NCBI RefSeq assembly: GCF_001870735.1
Contig: NZ_MORL01000028.1
Coordinates: forward strand, 1-64,000
DNA from: Arsenicibacter rosenii
Lineage (GTDB): Bacteria > Bacteroidota > Bacteroidia > Cytophagales > Spirosomataceae
Direction: 5' to 3'
Length of the DNA: 64,000 bases
Numbering within the stretch: the first letter of the stretch is position 1; every line of letters begins with the position of its first letter. Below are positions 8,254-15,158 of this stretch, one piece after another. The notes under the pieces are model-generated. The model saw only the letters and a list, made by a program, of their open reading frames with translations, searched no databases and was not told where the DNA came from. The position numbers were made by a program, and so were the translations under genes.

Positions 8254-8798
8254 TGACCGACAAACAAGCACAAACTATCAGCAGACTCTTAAGCCTTGTT
8301 CTTCGTCATAAACCTGAAGAAATTGGCATTAAGCTGGACGAAAACGGTTGGACAGACGTGCCTATGCTACTATCAAAATTAGCAGACAAAGGCCATCCTA
8401 TTACTCTTGACCAACTCCGGCATATAGTAGAAACCAACAACAAAAAACGGTTTGCATTCAACGCCGATGAAAGCTGTATTCGCGCTAATCAGGGTCATTC
8501 TATTGAGGTTGATTTGGGTTTGATTGCCAAACAACCACCTCAAGTGCTGTATCACGGTACTGCTATACGCTTTTTGGATGCTATTCTACAGGAAGGACTG
8601 AAAAAGATGAACAGACAGCATGTGCATTTAAGTGCCGATGAACAAACGGCCCGCATGGTCGGCAGTCGTCACGGTAAGCCTGTAATTTTATTGGTTAAAG
8701 CCGGGGCAATGGCCGACAACGGCCATATCTTTTACCAGTCAACCAATGGCGTTTGGCTGACCGAGCATGTACCTGTTTCTTATTTGTCTTATGAGTAA
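8253..8798 (+). CDS. kptA: RNA 2'-phosphotransferase Tpt1/KptA
   Basis: This 181-residue enzyme transfers an internal RNA 2'-phosphate to NAD+, giving a 2'-OH and ADP-ribose 1''-2''-cyclic phosphate. The family core is complete: [13 protein letters not shown] with R18-H19, [28 protein letters not shown] and the C-terminal GVWLTEHVP. The start is the ATG at 8253, which overlaps the HNH stop by one base; the longer frame from 8157 only adds antisense-like sequence. Its stop lies inside the next gene (8-base overlap). Bacterial Tpt1 has no tRNA splicing to serve, so its place in a modification/nuclease operon is notable. A defective relative is found at 14896-15063. Confidence 0.88.
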   Translation: MTDKQAQTISRLLSLVLRHKPEEIGIKLDENGWTDVPMLLSKLADKGHPITLDQLRHIVETNNKKRFAFNADESCIRANQGHSIEVDLGLIAKQPPQVLYHGTAIRFLDAILQEGLKKMNRQHVHLSADEQTARMVGSRHGKPVILLVKAGAMADNGHIFYQSTNGVWLTEHVPVSYLSYE

Positions 8799-9639
8799 CC
8801 CGCAAAACCCTTACAGCCACCTTACGGCCAAACAACGTGATACGCCTTCGTTGCCTATCCGAATGCTGCTGGAACGAAAACTAATTCAGGGACGAGTGCT
8901 GGACTACGGCTGCGGATTCGGGCAGGATGTGCGCTTTTTACGAAGCAAAGGGATTGAAGCAACCGGATACGACCCGCATTATTTTCCCGAACTCCCAACC
9001 GAAAAGTTTGACACCATCGTTTGCTTTTACGTCCTGAATGTGTTGTTTCCCGACGAGCAAACCGATGTGCTCATGAACGTTTCGAGTCTTCTGAAACCCG
9101 ACGGCCGTGCTTATTTTGCGGTTCGGCGCGATATTACCCGCGACGGTTTTCGAACGCATCAGTTACACGGCAAACCTGTTTATCAGTGTAATGTAAAACT
9201 ACCGTTTAAGTCGGTTTTCCTGAATGAGAACACGGAATTTTATGAATATCAGCACATTAACCGGCTAGTTGGAGAGTTAACCCGTTGCCCGTTCTGCTCA
9301 CCCAAACCAACGCTTGAACTGCTGACCGAAACGGCGCTGACGTACGCTGTTCTGGACGGCTATCCGGTCAGTAAGGGCCATTCACTTGTGACGCCTAAGC
9401 GGCACGTTGCCAGCTTCTTTGATTTACCGCTTTCGGAACAAAACGAATGCTGGCAGGTAGTCAATAAGGTTCAGGAGATCATAAAAGCGCGTTTTGCGCC
9501 CGATGGTTTTAACGTTGGCCTAAACATAGGACAAGCCGCCGGACAAAAATTCGCTCATGCGAGCATACACCTGATTCCGCGTTACAAAGGCGACGTACCC
9601 AATCCGGGCGGAGGAGTCAGGAATGTAGTGAAGCGGTAA
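8791..9639 (+). CDS. Methyltransferase-HIT domain fusion
   Basis: This 282-residue protein joins a class I SAM-dependent methyltransferase (about residues 1-160; motif [10 protein letters not shown] at 36-44, TGYDPHYFP for the ribose-binding acidic strand) to a HIT-like domain (about 165-282). The HIT part contains CPFC, the [16 protein letters not shown] segment and the family end [16 protein letters not shown]. The HIT triad is H256-A-S258-I-H260: the middle, nucleophilic histidine is serine, so nucleotidyl-hydrolase activity is doubtful. The ATG at 8791 overlaps the KptA end by eight bases and fits the methyltransferase start. It is the last gene of the operon. Substrate unknown. Confidence 0.75.
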   Translation: MSNPQNPYSHLTAKQRDTPSLPIRMLLERKLIQGRVLDYGCGFGQDVRFLRSKGIEATGYDPHYFPELPTEKFDTIVCFYVLNVLFPDEQTDVLMNVSSLLKPDGRAYFAVRRDITRDGFRTHQLHGKPVYQCNVKLPFKSVFLNENTEFYEYQHINRLVGELTRCPFCSPKPTLELLTETALTYAVLDGYPVSKGHSLVTPKRHVASFFDLPLSEQNECWQVVNKVQEIIKARFAPDGFNVGLNIGQAAGQKFAHASIHLIPRYKGDVPNPGGGVRNVVKR

Positions 9640-9805
9640 AGCACTCGTAGAAATTACCGAAAACTTTTCCCTGCGCGTATTTTTCTTCTTCCGTCCCTGC
9701 CGACGTATCGAAGGCGCGTTTGCGGGAAATCCGCTCCATGAGGTCGCGGAAGCGGTTGGGGTAGCGCGGTTCTTTTTTTCCGAACCGGTCGGCTAAAGCG
9801 GGCAT
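9617..9805 (-). CDS. Short hypothetical protein, possible truncated gene
   Basis: This is an unrecognised 62-residue protein. Its first 50 residues (PNRFRDLMERISRKRAFDT, EEEKYAQGKVFGNFYE) look like a well-formed helical domain, while the last few residues overlap the end of the methyltransferase-HIT gene on the other strand. This suggests the original gene was longer and was cut by the rearrangements evident nearby. The composition is like that of the operon to its left. I see no signal peptide or known motif. Confidence 0.4.
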   Translation of the reverse strand: MPALADRFGKKEPRYPNRFRDLMERISRKRAFDTSAGTEEEKYAQGKVFGNFYECFTASLHS

Positions 9806-9835
9806 AGGTGTAGAAAAAGTTATTGCCTAAAACGA

Positions 9836-10359
9836 TTACTGTCCGTCAGCCATTTTCTGCCGAACCCGTTTTACAAAATCCACTGTTACGCCGGCAACAT
9901 CGGCTATTTGTTCAACAGATAACTTCATTTTTGTTAACAAATTCCGAACAATGCGCTCTTCTGTTCGTTCTTCACCAATAAGGTAAAAAGCGTCTTGTTC
10001 AGGGTCGATAAAGGGAAGAATACTATCCATCGCTGCTTTCAGTTTAATGCCTAATTTACGCAGTTGTGCCAACACGCGCAACTGATTGATATGCTTTTTT
10101 AACGCAAAATCACTGCTACTCGTTTCTTCAACCCTTCTGACAATCTGTAGCAGTGCCTGTTCGGAAGGGTCACCGTCAAAATTTGCCAGAATACTCAGCA
10201 AGACCTCTTCAGGGCGGTCCGACCGCAGAAAAAGCCTGTAGTCAAGTGCGGCAAAGGCAATGAGCGGGAAATCAAACCGGAGGTTCGGCCGGTCAAGCCG
10301 CGTGGGCATCTGTGGAGTTGCCGAAGTATTTTATCGTATTGACTGACTTGTTTGGGCAT
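9836..10359 (-). pseudogene. Rpn-family (PD-(D/E)XK) protein with nuclease core deleted
   Basis: The ATG at 10359 begins a typical N-terminus of the Bacteroidota Rpn/PD-(D/E)XK group (MPKQVSQYDKILR, to about 10321). The sequence then jumps, out of frame, into the family's C-terminal half (TPQMPTRLDRPNLRFDFPLI, then FLRSDRPEEVLLSILANF and the ending EERIVRNLLTKMKLSVEQIADVAGV). About 130 residues that normally carry the nuclease motif are missing. The C-terminal frame alone can be read from 10309 as 157 residues, but it lacks the catalytic core. Rpn proteins are recombination-promoting nucleases. I judge this copy inactive. Confidence 0.65.
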
Positions 10360-10417
10360 GAGAGTCCGAGGATAAATGATACTACCTTCAAATATATCAT
10401 TTATTCGATTTCCCTCC

Positions 10418-11008
10418 CTACCGCTCCAAAATCCCGCGGTCGACGCTTTCGTTGATCAATTGTTCGGCGTATTGCCAGATGGTGGCCGAGCCTTGCTGAA
10501 TCACCTGCTTTTTGGTGTAGACCTTCTCATACGTCACCCCGAACTCGGCCCAGGTCCCGCCGTTGTTGGAGGTGTTCTGTAGCAGCGGCTCAAGCCGGTC
10601 CATCGCCCGGGCAAACTTTGCCTCGTTGGTCTGCTGCGCTTCAAATTCCTCCCAGACCGCCATCAGCTCAGCAGCCTGCGCCTCGGGCAAAAGGCCGAAA
10701 ATCCGGTTGGCCGCCGCCCGCTCTTCGGCCGTGTTGTCGTGGCTTTTCTGCGTGTCGTAAATAAAGGTGTCACCTGCGTCAATCTCGACAATATCATGGA
10801 TCAGCAGCATCTTAACGACTTTAAGCAAATCAACCGGCACGTTTGCATGACCGGCCAGGACAATCGCCATCAGGGCTAAATGCCAGCTGTGTTCAGCGTC
10901 GTTTTCGTTCCGGTCACTGTTAAACAACTTTGTTTTGCGGACAATATACTTGAGTTTGTCTACTTCCTTAATAAACTCGATTTGTCTGAAAAGATCCGTT
11001 GATTCCAT
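10418..11008 (-). CDS. HD-domain hydrolase, YfbR/HDDC2-like nucleotidase
   Basis: This 196-residue protein has the HD metal-dependent phosphohydrolase pattern of YfbR-type 5'-deoxynucleotidases: NDAEHSWHLALMAIVLAGH, then LLIHDIVEIDAGDTF with the H-D pair, and DRLEPLLQN near the end with the last metal-binding aspartate. It probably dephosphorylates deoxynucleoside monophosphates in the cytoplasm. I chose the ATG at 11008 (MESTDLFRQIEFI) because similarity begins there; a longer frame to 11074 adds 22 unlikely residues. It lies 75 bases after a Crp-type regulator in the same direction and may share its transcript. Confidence 0.75.
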   Translation of the reverse strand: MESTDLFRQIEFIKEVDKLKYIVRKTKLFNSDRNENDAEHSWHLALMAIVLAGHANVPVDLLKVVKMLLIHDIVEIDAGDTFIYDTQKSHDNTAEERAAANRIFGLLPEAQAAELMAVWEEFEAQQTNEAKFARAMDRLEPLLQNTSNNGGTWAEFGVTYEKVYTKKQVIQQGSATIWQYAEQLINESVDRGILER

Positions 11009-11083
11009 CGGCTTGTGTTGGTTTATGCCACAAAATTCAGTCACCACCGGCGAACCGCAATTGCCAAATGACAAGAAATGCGG

Positions 11084-11653
11084 TCAGGGGATATTTTTCC
11101 GGATCCGGCTCAGCGACGAGGGGGTGATGCCCAGATAAGACGCCAGCATGTTGAGCGGTACGCGGTTGGCCAGGCCGGGATAATGGGACAGAAAGTTCAG
11201 GTACCGCTGCTGCGCGTCCTGCACCAGCATATTACCGGTAAATTTCAGTTTGTTCTCCAGTACGTACGAGGTGATTTTTACGAAAATGTCATCCCAGCCG
11301 GGAATCTGCACCGACAGCTGCATGAAGTCTGCCTTCGAAAACACCAGCACCCGGCAGTCGGTAATGGCTTCGATGTACTCGGCCGAGGGTGTTTCGTCGC
11401 GGAAACTGTTCATGTCGACCACAAACCGGTTTTCATACACGAAGTAGCGGGTAAAACTATCGCCGGTTTTATCGTAGTAACAGACCCGGAACACACCCTC
11501 CGTGACATATCCGATCTGCGCAGACACCTTACCGGCTTCGGCAAAATAAGCGCCTTTGGCGATGGTCTTCCAGCGCGCCTTCTCCTGAATCAGCGCACGC
11601 TGCCGGGTATCCAGCTCGCCGTACTGAAGCAAATACGTGAGAAGCTCTTCCAT
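11084..11653 (-). CDS. Crp/Fnr-family transcription regulator
   Basis: This 189-residue protein has an N-terminal cyclic-nucleotide-binding-type beta-roll (GAYFAEAGKVSAQIGYVTEGVFRV, about residues 33-56) and a C-terminal helix-turn-helix (VPLNMLASYLGITPSSLSRIRK, about 165-187). It lacks Fnr-type cysteines. The short winged helix is typical of the many Bacteroidota Crp-like regulators with unknown ligands. It is transcribed divergently from the beta-helix/PDZ gene at 11810 and upstream of the HD hydrolase. A TAAATTTG box ends four bases before the ATG, suggesting a leaderless message. Confidence 0.8.
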   Translation of the reverse strand: MEELLTYLLQYGELDTRQRALIQEKARWKTIAKGAYFAEAGKVSAQIGYVTEGVFRVCYYDKTGDSFTRYFVYENRFVVDMNSFRDETPSAEYIEAITDCRVLVFSKADFMQLSVQIPGWDDIFVKITSYVLENKLKFTGNMLVQDAQQRYLNFLSHYPGLANRVPLNMLASYLGITPSSLSRIRKNIP

Positions 11654-11657
11654 AAGG

Positions 11658-11691
11658 CAAATTTAGCAGGTAAGCACCAATGGCAGGCAAA
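11658..11691 (-). promoter_or_regulatory. Candidate promoter of the Crp-type gene
   Basis: On the minus strand TTTG (11691-11688) and a perfect TAnnTTTG box, TAAATTTG (11665-11658), are separated by 22 bases. The box ends four bases before the ATG at 11653, so transcription would begin at or near the start codon. Confidence 0.4.
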
Positions 11692-11809
11692 CCGGCAAGG
11701 CTTACGGCCGTTCGCCGCCCCTCTTTTTGCCGCCAACCCTTATATTTCGGCGAAAATCTGCTTTACCGGTAAGGGACGCCGTGACAAAGCCGCCCCTCCC
11801 TCCTGCCCA

Positions 11810-14158
11810 ATGAAAAAACCAGTTATCCTGCTGCTGATCTGGATGGGTCTGCTCACCCGAAGTTATAGCCAGATGGTAATTTATGTGGCCCCTGATGGCA
11901 ACGACGCCGCTGCCGGAACGGCCGCCCGCCCGCTCCAGACGCTGGAAGCCGCCCTCCGGAAGGTGGCAACCGCTAAAAGCCCCGAGGTTACCATCCGCCT
12001 GCGGGCGGGCCGGTATGCCCTCGGGCAACCCGTCATCATTACGCCCGACCTGTTGAATGGCCACCGGCTTGAAATTGCCGCAGCCCCGAACGAACCGGTG
12101 GTACTGAGTGGTGCAGCGCCGCTTCGGCCCGACTGGAAACCATGGAAAGGCCCGATCCTGCAAGCCAGCCTGGCGAAAGGACTAACCATTGATCAGCTCT
12201 ATGCCAACGGTCTGCCGCTGCCGATGGCCCGCTACCCGAATGCCACACCCGACGCCCGCGTGTTCAACGGGACGGCCGCCGACGCCATCAGCCCCCGGCG
12301 GGTGCGGACATGGGCGAATCCGGCGGGAGGCTACGTGCATGCCCTGCATCAGGGCGAATGGGGTGACTTTCACTACCGGATTACCGGCAAATCCGGCGAT
12401 AGCCTGCATCTGGAAGGCGGCTGGCAAAACAACCGCCCTGCGCCTATGCACCGGGAACACCGGTTTGTGGAGAACATTTTTGAAGAACTTGACGCTCCCG
12501 GCGAGTGGTTCTACAACGCGGATACCGGTACGCTTTACTGCTACCCGCCAACGGGCATGGACCTAAACACCGCGCGGTTCGAACGCTCCGTCAGTGACGG
12601 GCTTATCCGTATCACCGGCACGCAAAAAGCCCCGGCCGAACATGTTACGCTCACCGGCCTGACCTTTACCGGCACCAACCGCACCTTTATGCTCACCCGC
12701 GAACCGCTTCTCCGCAGCGACTGGACCATCTACCGGGGTGGCGCCGTTTTGACCGAAGGAGCACGGCACTGTGTCATCCGAAACTGCACGTTTCAGTATC
12801 TGGGCGGTCATGCGGTATTTGTGAGCCGGTTCAACCGGGCGATTACTATCGAACACAACCACATACACCACATTGGCGGCAATGCCGTTGCGTTTGTAGG
12901 TAGCCCCGATGCCGTGCGGTCGCCCGCGTTCCGGTACGAAGACAAAGTGCCGGTTGCAGACATGGATAAGACACCCGGCCCGAAGACCGATAATTATCCG
13001 GCACAATGTACGGCACACGACAACCTGATTCATCACATCGGTACGATTGAAAAGCAGGTGGCCGGTGTCGAAATCAGCATGGCAATGGCCATTACGGTAA
13101 GTCACAATACGATCTATCAGGTGCCGCGTGCGGGCATCAACATCGGTGACGGCTGCTGGGGGGGCCACGACATTGCGTTCAACGATGTGTTTGATACAGT
13201 TCTCGAAACCGGTGACCACGGGGCTTTTAACTCATGGGGGCGGGACCGGTTCTGGCTTCCGGGCATCAGTGATGTGAACGCGCTCGTGGAGCAGTACCCT
13301 ACCCTGCCCCTGGCCGATGTCATCAAACCGATTACGCTCCGTAACAACCGGTTTCACTGTGAGCACGGCTGGGACATCGACCTCGACGATGGCAGCAGTA
13401 ATTACCACATCAGTAACAACCTGTGCCTGAACGGCGGGCTGAAACTCCGCGAGGGCTTCAACCGGACGGTAACGAATAATATCCTGGTCAACAATACCTT
13501 TCATCCGCATGTCTGGTATGCGAAAAGTGAGGACATTTTCGAGCACAACATTGTCACGACCGGCTATGCACCTATCCGTGTGCCGGTCTGGGGCAAGCGG
13601 GTCGACCATAATTTTTTCATAGCACCCGGAGCGCTTGAACAGGCACAGGCCCGCCATACCGACCCTAACAGCATGCAGGGCAATCCGCAGTTTATGGATG
13701 ATGCAGCAGGCGATTTCAGGGTGAAACCGGGTTCAAAAGCGTTGGCGGCGGGTTTCAGGAATTTCCCGATGGATGCGTTCGGCGTGGTCAGTCCGGCCCT
13801 CCGGAAGCTGGCGGCCCGTCCGGCCATTACCGGTATCCAGCTGCTGGCGGCCGGTAAAGCCGGTGCCACGACGGTGTGGCTCGGAGCCACCATCAAAAAT
13901 CTGGAAACCCTGGGCGAGCAGTCGGCGTCGGGCGCTCCGGACCAACAGGGTGTGCTGCTGGTCAGTGTCAGCCCCAACAGCCTTGCCGCCCGGAGCGGGC
14001 TGGAGCCAGGCGACGTCATCCGGCAGATCAACGGTCAGGCGGTTGCCGGCGTCGCGGAGATGCTGAGCCTGCTGCAAACGGTGATGTGGCAGGGGCATGT
14101 AAAAGCCACGATGCTGCACAATCAGCAGATGAAGGAAGTGGAGATCCGGCTCAAATAA
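11810..14158 (+). CDS. Secreted right-handed beta-helix protein with C-terminal PDZ domain
   Basis: This 782-residue exported protein has a signal peptide (residues 1-21, ending SYSQ), then MVIYVAPDGNDAAAGTAARPLQTLEAA, the opening typical of pectate-lyase-like and GH141-like beta-helix enzymes. Residues about 250-600 contain repeated beta-helix coils rich in asparagine and histidine (NHIHHIGGNAV, NLIHHIG, NNILVNN). A PDZ domain fills about the last 90 residues (GVLLVSVSPNSLAARSGLEPGDVI). The ATG at 11810 was chosen because the signal peptide starts there; the open frame upstream to 11078 is antisense of the Crp gene. It probably acts on a polysaccharide in the periplasm or outside. A PDZ fused to a beta-helix is unusual. 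Confidence 0.75.
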   Translation: MKKPVILLLIWMGLLTRSYSQMVIYVAPDGNDAAAGTAARPLQTLEAALRKVATAKSPEVTIRLRAGRYALGQPVIITPDLLNGHRLEIAAAPNEPVVLSGAAPLRPDWKPWKGPILQASLAKGLTIDQLYANGLPLPMARYPNATPDARVFNGTAADAISPRRVRTWANPAGGYVHALHQGEWGDFHYRITGKSGDSLHLEGGWQNNRPAPMHREHRFVENIFEELDAPGEWFYNADTGTLYCYPPTGMDLNTARFERSVSDGLIRITGTQKAPAEHVTLTGLTFTGTNRTFMLTREPLLRSDWTIYRGGAVLTEGARHCVIRNCTFQYLGGHAVFVSRFNRAITIEHNHIHHIGGNAVAFVGSPDAVRSPAFRYEDKVPVADMDKTPGPKTDNYPAQCTAHDNLIHHIGTIEKQVAGVEISMAMAITVSHNTIYQVPRAGINIGDGCWGGHDIAFNDVFDTVLETGDHGAFNSWGRDRFWLPGISDVNALVEQYPTLPLADVIKPITLRNNRFHCEHGWDIDLDDGSSNYHISNNLCLNGGLKLREGFNRTVTNNILVNNTFHPHVWYAKSEDIFEHNIVTTGYAPIRVPVWGKRVDHNFFIAPGALEQAQARHTDPNSMQGNPQFMDDAAGDFRVKPGSKALAAGFRNFPMDAFGVVSPALRKLAARPAITGIQLLAAGKAGATTVWLGATIKNLETLGEQSASGAPDQQGVLLVSVSPNSLAARSGLEPGDVIRQINGQAVAGVAEMLSLLQTVMWQGHVKATMLHNQQMKEVEIRLK

Positions 14159-14197
14159 CAGGTGAACACATAGCGGGTCTGTGACAGTAGACGGATC

Positions 14198-14824
14198 TTA
14201 TTTTATGACAATCCAGTCGATTTTAGCATGGGGCCGTTTGATTTTTGTCGAAGGTAGGTCAGTATCTTCGTCATAAGTTCCGATTTGACTTTCGGGCGTT
14301 GTTGCAAACACAAAACTTAATTCGTTCCGAGGATCTTCACAACTTTCCCATTCCATCATTTGATTGTAATAGAGCTTTATACCCGGATAACTCCGCATCA
14401 AGGTACTGATTGTAGAATGCGGCCCGAGGCCATTTTTCATTTTCAATTGCGAATCGAGCACAACGATTGCTAAAATCGTATCTGTATCTGCCCATGGAAT
14501 CAGGGCAAATACGTCCTGTTCACCGTTGAAATAGAGGTACGCCTCACCACCGCCATCGTATCCATACAGCCACGCTTCAACGGTTTTTTTTTGAAGCTGT
14601 TTACAATAGGCATCCGCCTCATTTATTCGCATTCCGATTTTAATTGGCCCTAACCGCTTACGTTCTATTGTGAACGCAAGCGGAACAACACCTGGCTTAT
14701 TAGTTGGTCTAAGACTGCGAAAACGCTTAGTCTCAAGAACACTCCCGCGCTTCGTTTCACAGCAAACGGTCAGGAATAAAATTATTACGAAGACAACATA
14801 AGCACCTGTAGTTTTCAAAATCAC
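14198..14824 (-). CDS. Hypothetical exported protein
   Basis: This 208-residue protein begins with a hydrophobic signal or anchor segment (residues 8-22) ending in CC, so it may be a lipoprotein, although the lipobox is not canonical. The rest has no recognised domain; motifs such as GPIKIGMRINEADAYCKQL resemble small periplasmic proteins that evaluate an input along a fold repeated in many Bacteroidota. It sits alone between the two beta-helix genes, on the opposite strand. No function is proposed. Confidence 0.55.
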   Translation of the reverse strand: MILKTTGAYVVFVIILFLTVCCETKRGSVLETKRFRSLRPTNKPGVVPLAFTIERKRLGPIKIGMRINEADAYCKQLQKKTVEAWLYGYDGGGEAYLYFNGEQDVFALIPWADTDTILAIVVLDSQLKMKNGLGPHSTISTLMRSYPGIKLYYNQMMEWESCEDPRNELSFVFATTPESQIGTYDEDTDLPSTKIKRPHAKIDWIVIK

Positions 14825-14895
14825 TGATGTTAAGTTTAACGTACAGCACTTTACACATTTTCCTTTAATTATGCACTAACAAATGTATAACCAAC

Positions 14896-15063
14896 ATGCT
14901 TACCGCATCAGAATCTATTAAAATCAGCAAATTCCTGAGCCTTGTTCTCAGGCACAAGCCTCAGGCCATCGGCATTACCCTCGATGAAAACGGGGTTTGG
15001 CTAACGGATCATATCCCGCCCGCTTATTTATCCATTAACGGTAATTTTCAGGCCGGATGGTAG
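14896..15063 (+). pseudogene. Tpt1/KptA remnant with internal deletion
   Basis: A 55-codon frame encodes the N-terminus of Tpt1 ([24 protein letters not shown], including the catalytic R-H pair) joined directly and in frame to the C-terminal GVWLTDHIPPAYLS. About 125 residues in between, including the NAD-binding YHGT and the HVHLS segments, are missing. In the intact gene at 8253 the two ends of the missing piece carry AACGG and AATGG, so a deletion between short similar sequences is likely. The product cannot be an active phosphotransferase. It differs enough from the intact copy to be a distinct paralogue rather than a recent duplicate. Confidence 0.75.
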
Positions 15064-15158
15064 TAATTGGTCCGTGTCCGGTACTTTTCATAATAACGGT
15101 TAAGTCGGAGGCAGGTGGCAAGTGCTGCCGCAGCCGGCTTCCTGAACAAACTTGACGT

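Noticed and set aside
11078-11809. Long N-terminal extension of the beta-helix/PDZ frame
   Set aside because: It overlaps the Crp-type gene antisense and the intergenic region; a clear signal peptide starts at 11810.
12563-13219. 218-codon leftward frame inside the beta-helix gene
   Set aside because: GC-rich antisense shadow with no family features.
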